Shown here in pieces: positions 1-8,718 of a stretch of 64,000 nt of DNA. The notes beneath the pieces are model-generated. The model was not told the DNA's origin and made no database searches. It was given only the letters and a program-made list of their open reading frames with translations. Source of the DNA: Anabaena cylindrica PCC 7122 (GTDB lineage: Bacteria > Cyanobacteriota > Cyanobacteriia > Cyanobacteriales > Nostocaceae); NCBI RefSeq assembly GCF_000317695.1, contig NC_019771.1, positions 5,880,001 to 5,944,000 on the forward strand. Reading direction: 5' to 3'. A program made the translations under genes and the position numbers. How positions within the stretch are numbered: position 1 is the first letter of the stretch; every line of letters starts with the position of its first letter.

Positions 1-262
1 TGACAAAGGCTTCGTTGTTGGGTGTGACAACATAAACTCTTGTGTAAGCAAATAAGCTCAATAACAGAAGTAAAACTAAAGTAACAATGACACCGGGAAA
101 TACTAACCCTCCATTAATTTGCGCTAAACTCGGTTGAGTTGTCAGGGGAAAAGTAGGATTAATCAAGGTTGTCTGTTGCTGTTTTGACTGTAACTGAACT
201 GATGGCATTTCCAGTACATCAACAGTTGGTAAAGCCTGGATAAATGTTAACCAAAAAAGCAT
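1..262 (-). CDS. Flotillin-like (SPFH) protein, N-terminal fragment
   Basis: Runs off the left window edge; only about 87 N-terminal residues are visible. ATG at 262 with AAAGGA about 9 bases upstream. After a Pro/Gln-rich start comes one strong membrane segment (VIVTLVLLLLLSLFAYTRVYVV) and then TPNNEAFV, which resembles the conserved beginning of flotillin/YqiK SPFH domains. It follows the NfeD/YqiJ-like gene (stop at 285) by only 22 bases, the usual operon order for membrane microdomain scaffold proteins. The SPFH domain itself lies outside the window, so the call rests on the start motif and the neighbour. Confidence 0.72.
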   Translation of the reverse strand, partial: MLFWLTFIQALPTVDVLEMPSVQLQSKQQQTTLINPTFPLTTQPSLAQINGGLVFPGVIVTLVLLLLLSLFAYTRVYVVTPNNEAFV

Positions 263-284
263 ATATTTTTTCCTTTGATCAAAG

Positions 285-950
285 TTAATTTTTACGATTT
301 GAGCTATCTAACCAACGTTCTTCATCTACAGTTTCTTTGGCAATAACTAGATAAATTTGCTGTTTAAGTTCAATTACTATTACTTTTTCCCCTCTCTGCG
401 GTGCGATAGTTGCCCAATCTGGAAGAACGGCATTAATTGTTAAAAAATTTCCTTTTGCATCTAGCACATCTATCTGTCCAATTTTGCTTAAATTTTCTCT
501 AGGAATATAAACAGAAGAAACAGTTCCGATACAACCAATTAAGCGATCGCTACTTGCATCTTCACTAAATTCTGCAAAAATTTTACTAATTGGTTCAGCT
601 ATTAACCTCCCTAAAAATAAACTAATAATTAGGGAAATTAATAAAATCATTACGCTGATAAAAGGGATCTGTTTGTTTCGTAAAATACCACCAAGTCCAA
701 CATTTAACATCCAGCCAAGCAAACCCCACAAACTTAAATCTGTTGCCAACAATAACAACAATGGAGCTTTGCCAATACCTGCCCATCCTAGAAAATCTCC
801 AAAGCTCACATCACTGTCTGTTTCCACATCTAAATCTGCATCAGCATCTAATTCTGATTCTCCCCCTCCCAGAACAATCATGAATAGAAAAAGCAATACT
901 CCTGTAATCAGGAAAATCCAATAAGGTAAGTTAGCTGAACTAAACAGCAT
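285..950 (-). CDS. NfeD/YqiJ-like membrane protein with OB-fold
   Basis: About 221 residues. The start at 950 (MLFSSANLPYW) is chosen over an upstream ATG at 1004 because AGGA lies just ahead of it. Layout: membrane helix about 9-28, a very acidic Asp/Glu stretch 29-47, helices about 60-80 and 94-116, then a beta-rich soluble tail (about 130-205) with the character of an NfeD/YqiJ OB-fold. Members of this family are membrane partners of flotillin-like SPFH proteins and are thought to act in membrane organisation or stress response. The next gene downstream is the flotillin-like fragment, which supports this. The family call is good; the exact role is unknown. Confidence 0.75.
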   Translation of the reverse strand: MLFSSANLPYWIFLITGVLLFLFMIVLGGGESELDADADLDVETDSDVSFGDFLGWAGIGKAPLLLLLATDLSLWGLLGWMLNVGLGGILRNKQIPFISVMILLISLIISLFLGRLIAEPISKIFAEFSEDASSDRLIGCIGTVSSVYIPRENLSKIGQIDVLDAKGNFLTINAVLPDWATIAPQRGEKVIVIELKQQIYLVIAKETVDEERWLDSSNRKN

Positions 951-1287
951 ATTTTTTCCTGCAAGATATTTAACAGGTATTTTTATATTGTTGTTTGAAC
1001 ACATCCTATGCTCTTTTGTAGCTAGATGTCAATATTAAATATTCAATTTTTGGGAATTAATTTAGATTGTTAACAACTTGAGTTTATTAGTATTAAGAAT
1101 ATTAACAAATCAGATAATTTGAGCTTGACCACTTGATAACTAGGGTGAAATAAATTATTACAAACCTGATGAAGATATATTTTGTAAGGGTTTAGCATTG
1201 CTAAAACCCTAAATAATTAAATCATATTAAGTTAAGCTAGATATAAACCTAATAAATTTAATAAATGTCGGTATCTTATGCAATTTC

Positions 1288-1434
1288 ATGACACGACAAC
1301 CTCATGACCAAAGAATAGTGATGTCAATGATGAAGAGGCAAAGGAGTTAATTATAAGTTTATCACCAGCATATCTGAAACAGCGTGAAGAATGGAAATAA
1401 GAGGGAATAGAAGAACAGAGGAAACGCATCTAAA
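1288..1434 (+). pseudogene. Remnant of a DUF4351/Rpn-type putative transposase-nuclease gene
   Basis: ATG at 1288 opens MTRQPHDQ, which I recall as the usual N-terminus of a cyanobacterial family of Rpn/DUF4351-type proteins. The reading then shifts and, from about 1314, continues in another frame as NDEEAKELIISLSPAYLKQR, a typical C-terminal stretch of the same family. That stretch has an in-frame TAA where a Gln codon would be expected (EEWK*EGIEEQ). The two ends of one protein sit about 20 bases apart, so the roughly 200-codon middle is deleted. Dead gene; family assignment is from memory of the motifs. Confidence 0.5.
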
Positions 1435-1756
1435 TTGTCTTGACAAAATACAATTCTGATATGTTAACAAAGAAGTCTTAATTTATCGTTTGATTGATTA
1501 AAATATTGTCAATAAGGAGGCATTAATACAAATTTATAGGTCGTTTTGTAATTTAGCTCTAAATATTTACCGTTCTCATGACTTTAAAAATATGGCTCAA
1601 GCACTAAAGATTTGCCTGTTTTGGTCTTAGCACATTCAAGCAATTATTTAGAATGAAATAGCCCTGGTTTTACAAGAATTAATTGAGTATCTTAATAATC
1701 CTGAATCTACTGAAGAGAAGCAGCTTAAAAAATACGAAGATTATGAAGATTAAATA
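1435..1756. other. Gene-free decayed stretch before the insertion sequence
   Basis: AT-rich. The only open stretch is about 33 codons on the plus strand (1652-1753) reading EIALVLQELIEYLNNPESTE and ending in an acidic tail, without a start codon; it looks like the 3' stub of another lost gene. No recognised promoter or RNA. Confidence 0.3.
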
Positions 1757-1764
1757 GTAATTTT

Positions 1765-3177
1765 GGCTCTTGCGTCTCTTTTATGGAGAAAACTAAAAGT
1801 ATTAAAATTTAATGCCGATAAATTTAAATTATTAAAGTTGAAAACTCTATCCCTGTAAAGGTTTGCAAACTTTTTGATATATGGGAATAAGCATAGGATT
1901 ACAATCATAATTATCAAATACAAAAGTTTTAGGGATAGTTATGAAATTTAGCGTAGATCAAATCCTCAATCTCCCAGAGATGAAAGTGTTAGATTTTCAA
2001 GAACTTGTTGGGGCAGGAATAATTATAACAATAGAGAAAGCTGTCAACTATTCTACTTGTCCAGACTGTGAAAAAACCACCTATAGTATACATCAAAATC
2101 ATTGGCGGCTAATTCACGATTTATCTTGGAGTGAAAAACCAGTATTGTTAAGAATAAATCGCCGTCAATTCAAATGTAACAAGTGCAAAAAGGTCTTCAG
2201 TGAAAAGCTAAATTTTGTAGATAAAAGTAAAGGATATACTAAAAGACTAGCCATAGATATAGTTGCACAAGTATTAGACAGTAATATTCATAGTGTTGCC
2301 GAAAGAAATGACTTAAGCGATGAAGAAGTTGAATCAATGTTAAAGGCACAAGTATCACAAATATTAAACATTAATTTAAATCAGGTGAAAAGGTTAGGCA
2401 TAGATGAGATTGCTTTGGTGAAAGGTCAAGGAAGTTATTTAGCAGTATTAGTAGATTTAGATACTCGTAAACCCATTGAGTTGGTGAAGTCAAGAAGAAT
2501 AGAAGAAATACGTGAAGTTATTGTCAAATGGGGATCTCAGGTACTTGAACAAATAGTTGAAGTGAGTATGGATCTTTGGTCTCCTTATAAAAGTTTAGTA
2601 GAAGAATTAATGCCAAATGCGAATATAACTGCTGATAGATTTCATGTAATGAAACAAGTAAATGATGAATTAGATGCTATGCGTAAATCTGAAAAGAGAG
2701 CCGCCATGTCTTTAGATAATAAATCAGAGCGAGACCGAATATTAGCAGGATTAAATAAAAGCAAATATAGCTTAATAAAAAATGAAGATTCTTTAAATGA
2801 ACAACAAAAAGAAAGATTAAATAATGTTCAAAAAGTTTCCCCTATTCTGGCAAAAATGCACGCCCTAAAAGAAGAATTTCGAGACATATTTGAATCCACT
2901 AAGTCTTGGGGCGAAAGCATAATGAATTTATTAGATTGGATGCACGATGGACTTTCTTATTTTCCCAAAAGTATAGGAACAATGATTAGGTGGTTTGGTG
3001 AAGTTGTAGGTTATTTTGACGGCAGAACTACTAGTGGTACTGTAGAAGGAATTAATAATAAACTCAAATTAATCAAAAGACTTGGATATGGATTTCGTAA
3101 CTTTAGCAATTTCAGATTACGTAGTTTATTAAACTGGCACTTTAGTATTAATTCTCCATAAAAGAGACGCAAGAGCC
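1765..3177 (+). mobile_element. Complete ISL3-family insertion sequence
   Basis: The element is 1413 bases with perfect 26-bp terminal inverted repeats (1765-1790 and 3152-3177). It is flanked by identical 8-bp direct repeats GTAATTTT at 1757-1764 and 3178-3185. An 8-bp target duplication and one long transposase gene are typical of the ISL3 family. The transposase stop codon lies inside the right inverted repeat. Perfect ends, perfect duplication and an intact gene point to a recent, possibly still mobile copy. Confidence 0.95.
1941..3161 (+). CDS. ISL3-family transposase
   Basis: 406 residues, full family length. N-terminal zinc-finger-like pairs CPDC (about 39-42) and CNKC (about 79-82), then a helix-turn-helix-like region and the DDE catalytic core. 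Likely acidic residues lie in GIDEIALVKG, SMDLWSPYKS and TVEGINNKLKLIKR, the last followed by the conserved GYGFRNFSNFRLR. It catalyses cut-and-paste movement of the surrounding element. The start ATG at 1941 lies about 150 bases inside the left end. No frameshift or premature stop, so it is probably active. Confidence 0.95.
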   Translation: MKFSVDQILNLPEMKVLDFQELVGAGIIITIEKAVNYSTCPDCEKTTYSIHQNHWRLIHDLSWSEKPVLLRINRRQFKCNKCKKVFSEKLNFVDKSKGYTKRLAIDIVAQVLDSNIHSVAERNDLSDEEVESMLKAQVSQILNINLNQVKRLGIDEIALVKGQGSYLAVLVDLDTRKPIELVKSRRIEEIREVIVKWGSQVLEQIVEVSMDLWSPYKSLVEELMPNANITADRFHVMKQVNDELDAMRKSEKRAAMSLDNKSERDRILAGLNKSKYSLIKNEDSLNEQQKERLNNVQKVSPILAKMHALKEEFRDIFESTKSWGESIMNLLDWMHDGLSYFPKSIGTMIRWFGEVVGYFDGRTTSGTVEGINNKLKLIKRLGYGFRNFSNFRLRSLLNWHFSINSP

Positions 3178-3219
3178 GTAATTTTTCTTTTAAATTGTAC
3201 TTTTTTAACTGATGATTTA

Positions 3220-3356
3220 GTAAGAGCAATCGCTTTTTGGTGTAAAGAGTTAAGAATGCGATCGCTTTTTTGATGTAGGGAGTTTGGAGAGCGATAGCGC
3301 AAGCGTTGACTTGTCAGTTCGCTTTTGGATTATGGGTTTGTGGAGTGCGATCTTTT
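3220..3356. repeat. HIP1-containing short repeats beside vapBC
   Basis: Three to four imperfect copies of a roughly 35-base unit with the core GCGATCGCTTTTTTGATGTA followed by GGGAGTTTGGAG. A further copy lies on the other side of the toxin-antitoxin pair at about 4078-4114. No gene is seen here. Confidence 0.6.
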
Positions 3357-3364
3357 TTAACCTT

Positions 3365-3769
3365 CTATCCTTCAATTTCCCAATCTTCTAGTTTTAACCC
3401 TTCAACCCTGACAAATTCCTTAGTATTATGAGTGACCAAAATCAAATCACGAGACAGCGCAATAGAAGCAATTAATAAATCATTATAACCAATAGGAGTA
3501 CCAGTATTAGCCAATTGAGCGCGAATCCTACCTGCATTTAAAGCTGAAATATCATCTAAAGGTAAGGAAATAAACACTTCTAAAAATCTTTTTACTTTTG
3601 CCCAAACTTGATTAGGGTTATCACTTCCCATCGCCCCATAAAATAACTCTAATTTCACAACTGAACAAACTGCAATATCTTCTAAATCCGTATTTTCTAG
3701 TTTCCGGCGAATAATCAAATCTTCATTGAGATATTTGATACATACATTGGTATCCAGCAAATATTTCAT
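3365..3769 (-). CDS. vapC: VapC-like PIN-domain toxin
   Basis: 134 residues, normal for a VapC ribonuclease. PIN-domain acidic residues are visible: D6 in LLDTN, E41 in KLELFYGA and D97 in GYNDLLIA; the closing THNTKEF motif with GLKLEDW is also typical. Such toxins cleave RNA (tRNA or rRNA) when freed from their antitoxin. Its ATG overlaps the stop of the upstream antitoxin gene by 4 bases, the standard antitoxin-first arrangement. A truncated relative of this toxin lies at 51556-51777. Target not predictable from sequence. Confidence 0.88.
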   Translation of the reverse strand: MKYLLDTNVCIKYLNEDLIIRRKLENTDLEDIAVCSVVKLELFYGAMGSDNPNQVWAKVKRFLEVFISLPLDDISALNAGRIRAQLANTGTPIGYNDLLIASIALSRDLILVTHNTKEFVRVEGLKLEDWEIEG

Positions 3770-4026
3770 GACAATTTAAACTCCGCTAAATCATCAAAAA
3801 CTCCTTCTGAATCTATAGTTAAAGGAGTATCTTTTAAACATCCTGATGTTTCTTCAAAAAAATTAGCAGGCCAACCTTTTCCTTTTGGTTGATTTTGCTG
3901 CTGAGAATCAGTAACAGGTATTAAAATAACAGTAATAGTTAAGTCAGCGTTAGTAACATCTACAGGAATATCTAAATGTAATATTCCATCTTGCCCAACA
4001 TGAGAGTTCAGAGTTATGGTTTGCAT
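3766..4026 (-). CDS. Antitoxin partner of the PIN toxin
   Basis: 86 residues from the ATG at 4026 (MQTITLNSHVGQDGILHLDI). Upstream in-frame ATGs at 4119 and nearby would add residues that look like translated repeat DNA, so the shorter start is preferred, although no good ribosome site is visible. The N-terminal half is beta-rich and probably the DNA-binding/dimer part. The C-terminal GWPANFFEETSGCL followed by acidic residues is characteristic of cyanobacterial antitoxins that precede VapC. Stop and toxin start overlap (ATGA). Confidence 0.78.
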   Translation of the reverse strand: MQTITLNSHVGQDGILHLDIPVDVTNADLTITVILIPVTDSQQQNQPKGKGWPANFFEETSGCLKDTPLTIDSEGVFDDLAEFKLS

Positions 4027-4225
4027 GGTATTTACATAGATAAATAACTTGTTTTGAGAGATAGCTAACATAAGGTACCGCTTTTTGATGTAGGGAGTTG
4101 GGAGTGCGATCGCTTGCACTATAGAAATTTATTTGTTTTGATAATTCAAAAAACCAGCAGCAGACCCTAATTTTGCTCAAACAAAGCACCCATCGTCATT
4201 GTGGGGAGAATTTTTTAATCGTCAA

Positions 4226-4338
4226 TTAGCGAAGCTTCTTCAGAGTCTATGTTTGACAATTTAGTAAAGTTAATTGTATTAATTAAATTTGCCTTTAGTG
4301 GAAAAACATTTCCAGAACTCTGAAGCAGCTATCGCTAA
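4226..4338. repeat. MITE-like element with TTAGCGA ends
   Basis: A 113-base stretch bounded by imperfect inverted repeats of about 22 bases (4226-4248 and 4316-4338), both starting TTAGCGA and containing CTTCAGAGT. It has no coding capacity and fills much of the 400-base gap between the antitoxin and the S1 gene. The rest of the gap shows nothing recognisable. Confidence 0.5.
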
Positions 4339-4427
4339 GGAAAAGGGCTGTGATTTGTGTAATGGGGAAAAAAGAAAAGGTTACAGATATTTTCCTTCCA
4401 TCTCACCAATTAACAATCACCAATTAT

Positions 4428-5330
4428 CTATTCAGCAGTTTTATTTGCAGCCCGATTAGCACGCGCTTCGGCTGAACTCATGACTTCTGCAAAATTCTCC
4501 AGCACTTCACCAGGATGGTTTTCTAAAACTCTTGTGGAAAGGGCTACTCTGCCTTTACCTTCATCTAAATCAATAATAACGGCTTTAATTGGCTGACCGA
4601 TTTGAAAGACTTTTTCCAATGATTCGATAAATTTTTGGCTCACTTGTTTAATGTGGAGTAAGGCGCTAACACCATTTAATTCGACAAATACACCAAAAGG
4701 TTTAATGCCAGTAATTTTACCTTCTACTAACTGACCTAATTCTAATAAGCTGAAGCTGCTAGAACGAGTTGCTAAACGCTGGGAAAGGATGAGTTTGTTG
4801 GTGTTGCGATTAATTTCCAAAAAGCCAGCGGTGAGAGTTTGACCTTTGAGTGTTTCTAAGTTATCACGGTCGGCGAGGTGCGATCGCGGAATAAATCCTC
4901 GTAAAGAAAGAAGATCAACAGTTACACCACCTTTATTCACTCCTGTTACTCGCACTTGCACTGTCTGGGAATTTTCCTGCATTTGTAACAATTTTACCCA
5001 GATTTGCTGAATTTCTAACTGCTTGCGAGACAGTGTAACTTGACCTTCAGCATCTTGATCTCGGATAATCAAAAACTCCATATCTTCTTGCATTGGCAGA
5101 ACTTCCGCTAAATCAGTTACTGCTCTCAACGAAGCCTCATCGCGGGGGAGAAAAGCGGACGACTTACCACCAATATCAACATAGGCTCCATCATGGTCAA
5201 GTTGAAACACCTTGCCATGTACAACCTGTCCCTTTTGAAATTGGTAGTCGTGTTTTTCCAGTGCTTGAGCAAAGTCGTCCATTGAAAAAGACGAATTGGC
5301 TGTTTGAGAAAGTTGTGATTCGGAATTCAT
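4428..5330 (-). CDS. rps1B: 30S ribosomal protein S1, Rps1B type
   Basis: 300 residues from the ATG at 5330 (MNSESQLSQ). A longer in-frame start at 5414 is less likely because its added residues are not family-like. Three S1 RNA-binding repeats are visible: about 35-105 (GQVVHGKVFQLDHDGAYVDI), 125-190 (VRVTGVNKGGVTVDLLSLRG) and 205-275 (GQLVEGKITGIKPFGVFVEL). It is shorter than E. coli S1 and matches the three-repeat cyanobacterial S1 form, the second paralog (Rps1B) rather than the main Rps1A. It likely binds mRNA leaders on the small subunit. It is transcribed alone and convergent with nothing. Confidence 0.88.
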   Translation of the reverse strand: MNSESQLSQTANSSFSMDDFAQALEKHDYQFQKGQVVHGKVFQLDHDGAYVDIGGKSSAFLPRDEASLRAVTDLAEVLPMQEDMEFLIIRDQDAEGQVTLSRKQLEIQQIWVKLLQMQENSQTVQVRVTGVNKGGVTVDLLSLRGFIPRSHLADRDNLETLKGQTLTAGFLEINRNTNKLILSQRLATRSSSFSLLELGQLVEGKITGIKPFGVFVELNGVSALLHIKQVSQKFIESLEKVFQIGQPIKAVIIDLDEGKGRVALSTRVLENHPGEVLENFAEVMSSAEARANRAANKTAE

Positions 5331-5461
5331 GACGTTTGAAGATAAATTGTATGAGAAGAAGAAATTTAGGAGTTCAGTAGTGCCAAAGCGCGAGAGATAG
5401 GCTAACAGGGACAATCAGCTAGAAAATCCCTTAAACAACTCTATTTCCTAAAAAACTCTTG

Positions 5462-6211
5462 TTAAGCTGCTAAAACGCGGGCAAAAAGTTTTTGAACTTC
5501 TTCCCAAGCATCGGCCGCAGCTTTAGGATTATAACTGGCACGACGGTCACAAAAAAACCCATGGTTAGATCCATCGTAACGAAACACACGATGGGAAATG
5601 TTATATTTTTTTAACTCGGCTTCAATTTCGTCTATCTGTTCTTTGGGAATGCTTGCATCTTCTGTGCCAAAAAAGGTGTAGATAGTGCCTGTAATCTCTC
5701 TGGTGCGGGTAATAGTGGGGTTTCCACCTCCGGGGGTGCGAGTGGTAATTCCAGCACCATAAAAGGAAGCTGTGGCTTGAATATCTGGGAGGGTGGCAGC
5801 TAGGTATGCTACGTGACCACCAAAACAAAAACCAATACAACCAAATCCATCTTTTTTGACTTGGGGCAAAGTTTTGAGATGATTGATAGCTGCTTGAATA
5901 TCGCTCAAGAGTTCTGAGGCTTTGGTTTGTGACCAAGCATATTCTCTGCCTATTTCTATATCTTGGGGGGTGTAACCGGTTTCAAATCCAGGTGCTTGAC
6001 GTTGAAAAAGTGCGGGTGCGATCGCTACATATCCCAGTTTAGCAATCCGTTCTGTCACATCTCGAATATGAACGTTAACCCCAAATATCTCTTGTAAAAC
6101 TATCACTCCTAGGTAAGAACCGGGTGCTGTTGGTGTGGCTAGATAAGCTTCTACTTGGCAATCATTTTGGGAAAGATTAACTTTTGTAGTGTTTATTAAT
6201 CGCTCTGTCAT
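5462..6211 (-). CDS. Dienelactone hydrolase family protein
   Basis: 249 residues, an alpha/beta hydrolase of the carboxymethylenebutenolidase family. The nucleophile elbow GFCFGG gives Cys129; acid Asp185 (FFGTEDASIP), His217 (DGSNHGF) and Glu41 (LQEIFG) complete the expected set. The family hydrolyses dienelactones and related cyclic or activated esters. In cyanobacteria the physiological substrate is unknown, and a detoxification role is only inferred. No signal peptide, so cytosolic. The ATG at 6211 gives the usual family N-terminus. Divergent from the GntR regulator across about 200 bases, so that regulator could control it. Confidence 0.88.
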   Translation of the reverse strand: MTERLINTTKVNLSQNDCQVEAYLATPTAPGSYLGVIVLQEIFGVNVHIRDVTERIAKLGYVAIAPALFQRQAPGFETGYTPQDIEIGREYAWSQTKASELLSDIQAAINHLKTLPQVKKDGFGCIGFCFGGHVAYLAATLPDIQATASFYGAGITTRTPGGGNPTITRTREITGTIYTFFGTEDASIPKEQIDEIEAELKKYNISHRVFRYDGSNHGFFCDRRASYNPKAAADAWEEVQKLFARVLAA

Positions 6212-6412
6212 AATAATTTTTACTCAAGCTCTCTAATTGTCTGATATAACTATGCCAGTATCTTCAGACGGCTTTCAACCAAATTATCCATTAATAAACT
6301 TGAATGTATTAGCAACATTCCTTAAAACATCTCACGTATCAAGAATATTATATTTAACAGGTAGCATCCACATCGGGTTAATTGCAGCTACCAGTAATCA
6401 GGAGAATTGTTG

Positions 6413-7399
6413 ATGATTCAATTCCGTATTCAGCCAGACAGCGAAATTCCGGCATCCACCCAACTGTTTAATCAAATCCGATTTGCGATCGCATCTGGGC
6501 AGTATTCACCTGCATACAAGTTGCCTAGCACAAGGGCGCTGGCTATGCAAACGGGATTACACCGGAATACTATTAGCAAAGTTTACCGCCAGTTGGAGGA
6601 AGAAGGATTTGTCGAAAGTCTCGCGGGTTCAGGAATCTATGTCCGCGCTCAAGGACATGAAGGTGGGAGTAGGTTACAGTCGCCAATTCTCAAGCAATAT
6701 CCTGAAGCATACAAAGTAGTTCAACAAACTCTCGATGAGTTACTTGGTCAAGGATGCTCCCTGAATCAAGCACGAGAGCTATTTCTAGCAGAAGTTGATT
6801 GGCGCTTGCGGTGTAGTGCCAGGGTGCTTGTAGTCGCACCATCTCAGGATATCGGGGCTGGGGAATTAATGGTAGATGAATTGGAAGAAGCTTTAGAAAT
6901 TCCAGTTCAGTTAGTCGCTATGGAAGAGTTACTAGCAGTTTTAGACCAAACTACTTCGGCTACATTAGTCACCAGTCGTTATTTTATCGGCGAAGTGGAA
7001 GCGATCGCCGCACCAAAAGCTGTACGCGTGATTCCCCTAGATATTCACGATTATGCCAAGGAACTCAATGTCGTTAAAAACTTACCCAAAGCTAGTTGTA
7101 TAGGTATAGTCAGCCTCAGTCCTGGCATTCTCAGAGCCACCGAAGTCATCCTCCACGGTTTACGAGGTGATGAATTACTCGTAATGACTTCCCAGCCTAA
7201 GGATGGTTATAAACTGCAAGCGATCGTTAAACGATCTGAAATCATTTTTTGTACAGATCAAGCAAGCTATTCAGCAGTTCAAGCCGGAGTGCAAATAGTT
7301 CTAGATGATCTGATTCGTCCACCAAAACTAATTCGCTGTGAAAACTACATTGGTTCTCAGTCAATAAATTTACTCAAACGCGAACTCGGTTTAATCTGA
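6413..7399 (+). CDS. GntR-family transcriptional regulator
   Basis: 328 residues from the ATG at 6413, chosen because AGGAG lies 8 bases upstream. The first 75 residues form a GntR winged helix-turn-helix (YKLPSTRALAMQTGLHRNTISKVYRQLEEEGFVES). The remainder (about 95-328) is not the long aminotransferase domain of MocR proteins; it resembles a degenerate effector-binding domain common in cyanobacterial GntR proteins. It is divergently transcribed from the dienelactone hydrolase gene. Ligand and targets are unknown. Confidence 0.85.
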   Translation: MIQFRIQPDSEIPASTQLFNQIRFAIASGQYSPAYKLPSTRALAMQTGLHRNTISKVYRQLEEEGFVESLAGSGIYVRAQGHEGGSRLQSPILKQYPEAYKVVQQTLDELLGQGCSLNQARELFLAEVDWRLRCSARVLVVAPSQDIGAGELMVDELEEALEIPVQLVAMEELLAVLDQTTSATLVTSRYFIGEVEAIAAPKAVRVIPLDIHDYAKELNVVKNLPKASCIGIVSLSPGILRATEVILHGLRGDELLVMTSQPKDGYKLQAIVKRSEIIFCTDQASYSAVQAGVQIVLDDLIRPPKLIRCENYIGSQSINLLKRELGLI

Positions 7400-7426
7400 C
7401 AATAGCAACTCCAAAATAAACAATCC

Positions 7427-7457
7427 AATCCCTGAAATTTTCAAGATTTCAGGGATT
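7427..7457 (+). terminator. Hairpin after the GntR gene
   Basis: A perfect 12-bp stem (AATCCCTGAAAT pairing 7446-7457) with a 7-base loop, 28 bases after the stop codon. The following T-run is short and broken, so termination could be partly factor-dependent. Confidence 0.65.
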
Positions 7458-7584
7458 CTGTTTGATAGTTTCATTAACTTTTTTCTTAGTTTGGTTCTTG
7501 AAAAAATTTCATAAATTACCTTCTAGAAACCTCCGCTATAACGCAAAGCGTCTAGCGGTTAGTCGTTAATGCCATCAGGCAAGC

Positions 7585-7622
7585 AAAGAAAAAGCACTCC
7601 CATATACGCTGTTTGTGCTTTT
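7585..7622 (-). terminator. Rho-independent terminator of rpmF
   Basis: Read on the minus strand, AAAAGCAC pairs with GTGCTTTT (7590-7597 with 7615-7622) and runs into a T-rich tail, 14 bases after the rpmF stop. Confidence 0.75.
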
Positions 7623-7635
7623 CCTTAACGAGAGA

Positions 7636-7809
7636 TTATGACTCTTCTTCTTCTTCTTCAGCAACTGGATAGACAAATTTAGAACGTCCAGACAAAATTG
7701 ATTTGCCGAGAGAGATGGCTTTCTGAGCTTCAACAACAGCCTTATGTGTCCAGGTAGCGCGGCGTTTGTCTCGTTTGGATTTGGACGTTTTCTTCTTTGG
7801 AACAGCCAT
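7636..7809 (-). CDS. rpmF: 50S ribosomal protein L32
   Basis: 57 residues from the ATG at 7809 (MAVPKKKTSKSKRDKRRATW), the universal start of L32; an in-frame upstream start at 7836 adds nine atypical residues and is rejected. Basic N-terminal half and an acidic tail of six consecutive Glu. The zinc-ribbon cysteines found in some L32 proteins are absent, as usual in cyanobacteria. Component of the large ribosomal subunit. Single-gene unit with its own terminator. Confidence 0.97.
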   Translation of the reverse strand: MAVPKKKTSKSKRDKRRATWTHKAVVEAQKAISLGKSILSGRSKFVYPVAEEEEEES

Positions 7810-7926
7810 GATAGCGGATATCGTGATTATTGACAACCTTTTTATTCTAGGCCATCAATTGACATTAGCAATGATAGAGAGTTGAATTTTCGGAGATGTC
7901 TAAATAAGAAGATGAGTTTTTTATCG

Positions 7927-8451
7927 TTATGGTTGTGTTGGTTCCTTAACTGTGGGTGGAGTAGCTGTGGTTGGAGGTACAGCAGGAGCAGCGTCAGGGA
8001 CTGGTGTCTGTTGTTCAAAGAAAAGTAGCGATCGCGCTGTTTTAAAATAAGTTACCCAACGTTGGGGGTCAGGACGCTGTTTCCATTGCAGACGACTAAC
8101 ATCTAAGGCTATAACTGGGGCGATAGCTCCATAATTTTGTACGGAGACAATTATGGAAACATCTGTTACTAAGATGTCTTGGTCAAAACTGCGTTGAGCC
8201 GCTGCCCTAGCCACTGCTTCTGCTCTTCTGAGAACAGTTTCGTAGTTTTCTGCGGGCAGTCTGTCAATGGTTAAATCAACTCTGGCTGTGTAAGCTTGCA
8301 CAATTTGAGGTGCGATCGCTTCCGTAGCCAACCAGAGAGGAAACGCTAAGAATAGGAAGACTCCAGCTTGAATTATCCGGATTTTCCTGCCAAATTGGCC
8401 AATAAATGAAAAGGGAATGAATGATGATTGTTGAGTGTAAATCCTGTTCAT
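7927..8451 (-). CDS. Conserved cyanobacterial membrane-anchored protein
   Basis: 174 residues from the ATG at 8451, supported by a strong AGGAGGG about 10 bases upstream; the longer frame to 8526 lacks this. One N-terminal membrane segment (IIQAGVFLFLAFPLWLATEAI, about 28-48), then a soluble alpha/beta domain with YTARVDLTIDRL and VTDVSIIVSVQNYGAIAPVI, and a Pro/Thr/Ala-rich tail. It probably sits in the thylakoid or plasma membrane with the domain on the outer side. I do not recognise a named family or function. Confidence 0.7.
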   Translation of the reverse strand: MNRIYTQQSSFIPFSFIGQFGRKIRIIQAGVFLFLAFPLWLATEAIAPQIVQAYTARVDLTIDRLPAENYETVLRRAEAVARAAAQRSFDQDILVTDVSIIVSVQNYGAIAPVIALDVSRLQWKQRPDPQRWVTYFKTARSLLFFEQQTPVPDAAPAVPPTTATPPTVKEPTQP

Positions 8452-8718
8452 AAACTTGTAGCCCTCCTGAATGATGACTGAAGCATTTTCAACGAATGCA
8501 AGTATTTTCCGAAATTTCAACGTCATAAGAACTACATTATATCTAGGAATTAGTGGAAACCCACCTAGACTATGAAGAAGGAGTCAGTTGTCAGTAGTCT
8601 CATAGAATTCCTTTTGACTCCTGAACTCCTGTATTCTGTTTGATAAAACATAGGTTAGCTTTGTTTTTCGACAAGGCCAACCGCAATTTTCAGCAAACAA
8701 CAACCGACAAAGAGCGGG

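Noticed and set aside
3950..4189. Minus-strand frame overlapping the antitoxin
   Set aside because: Shadow frame of the antitoxin gene and adjoining repeats; no family pattern.
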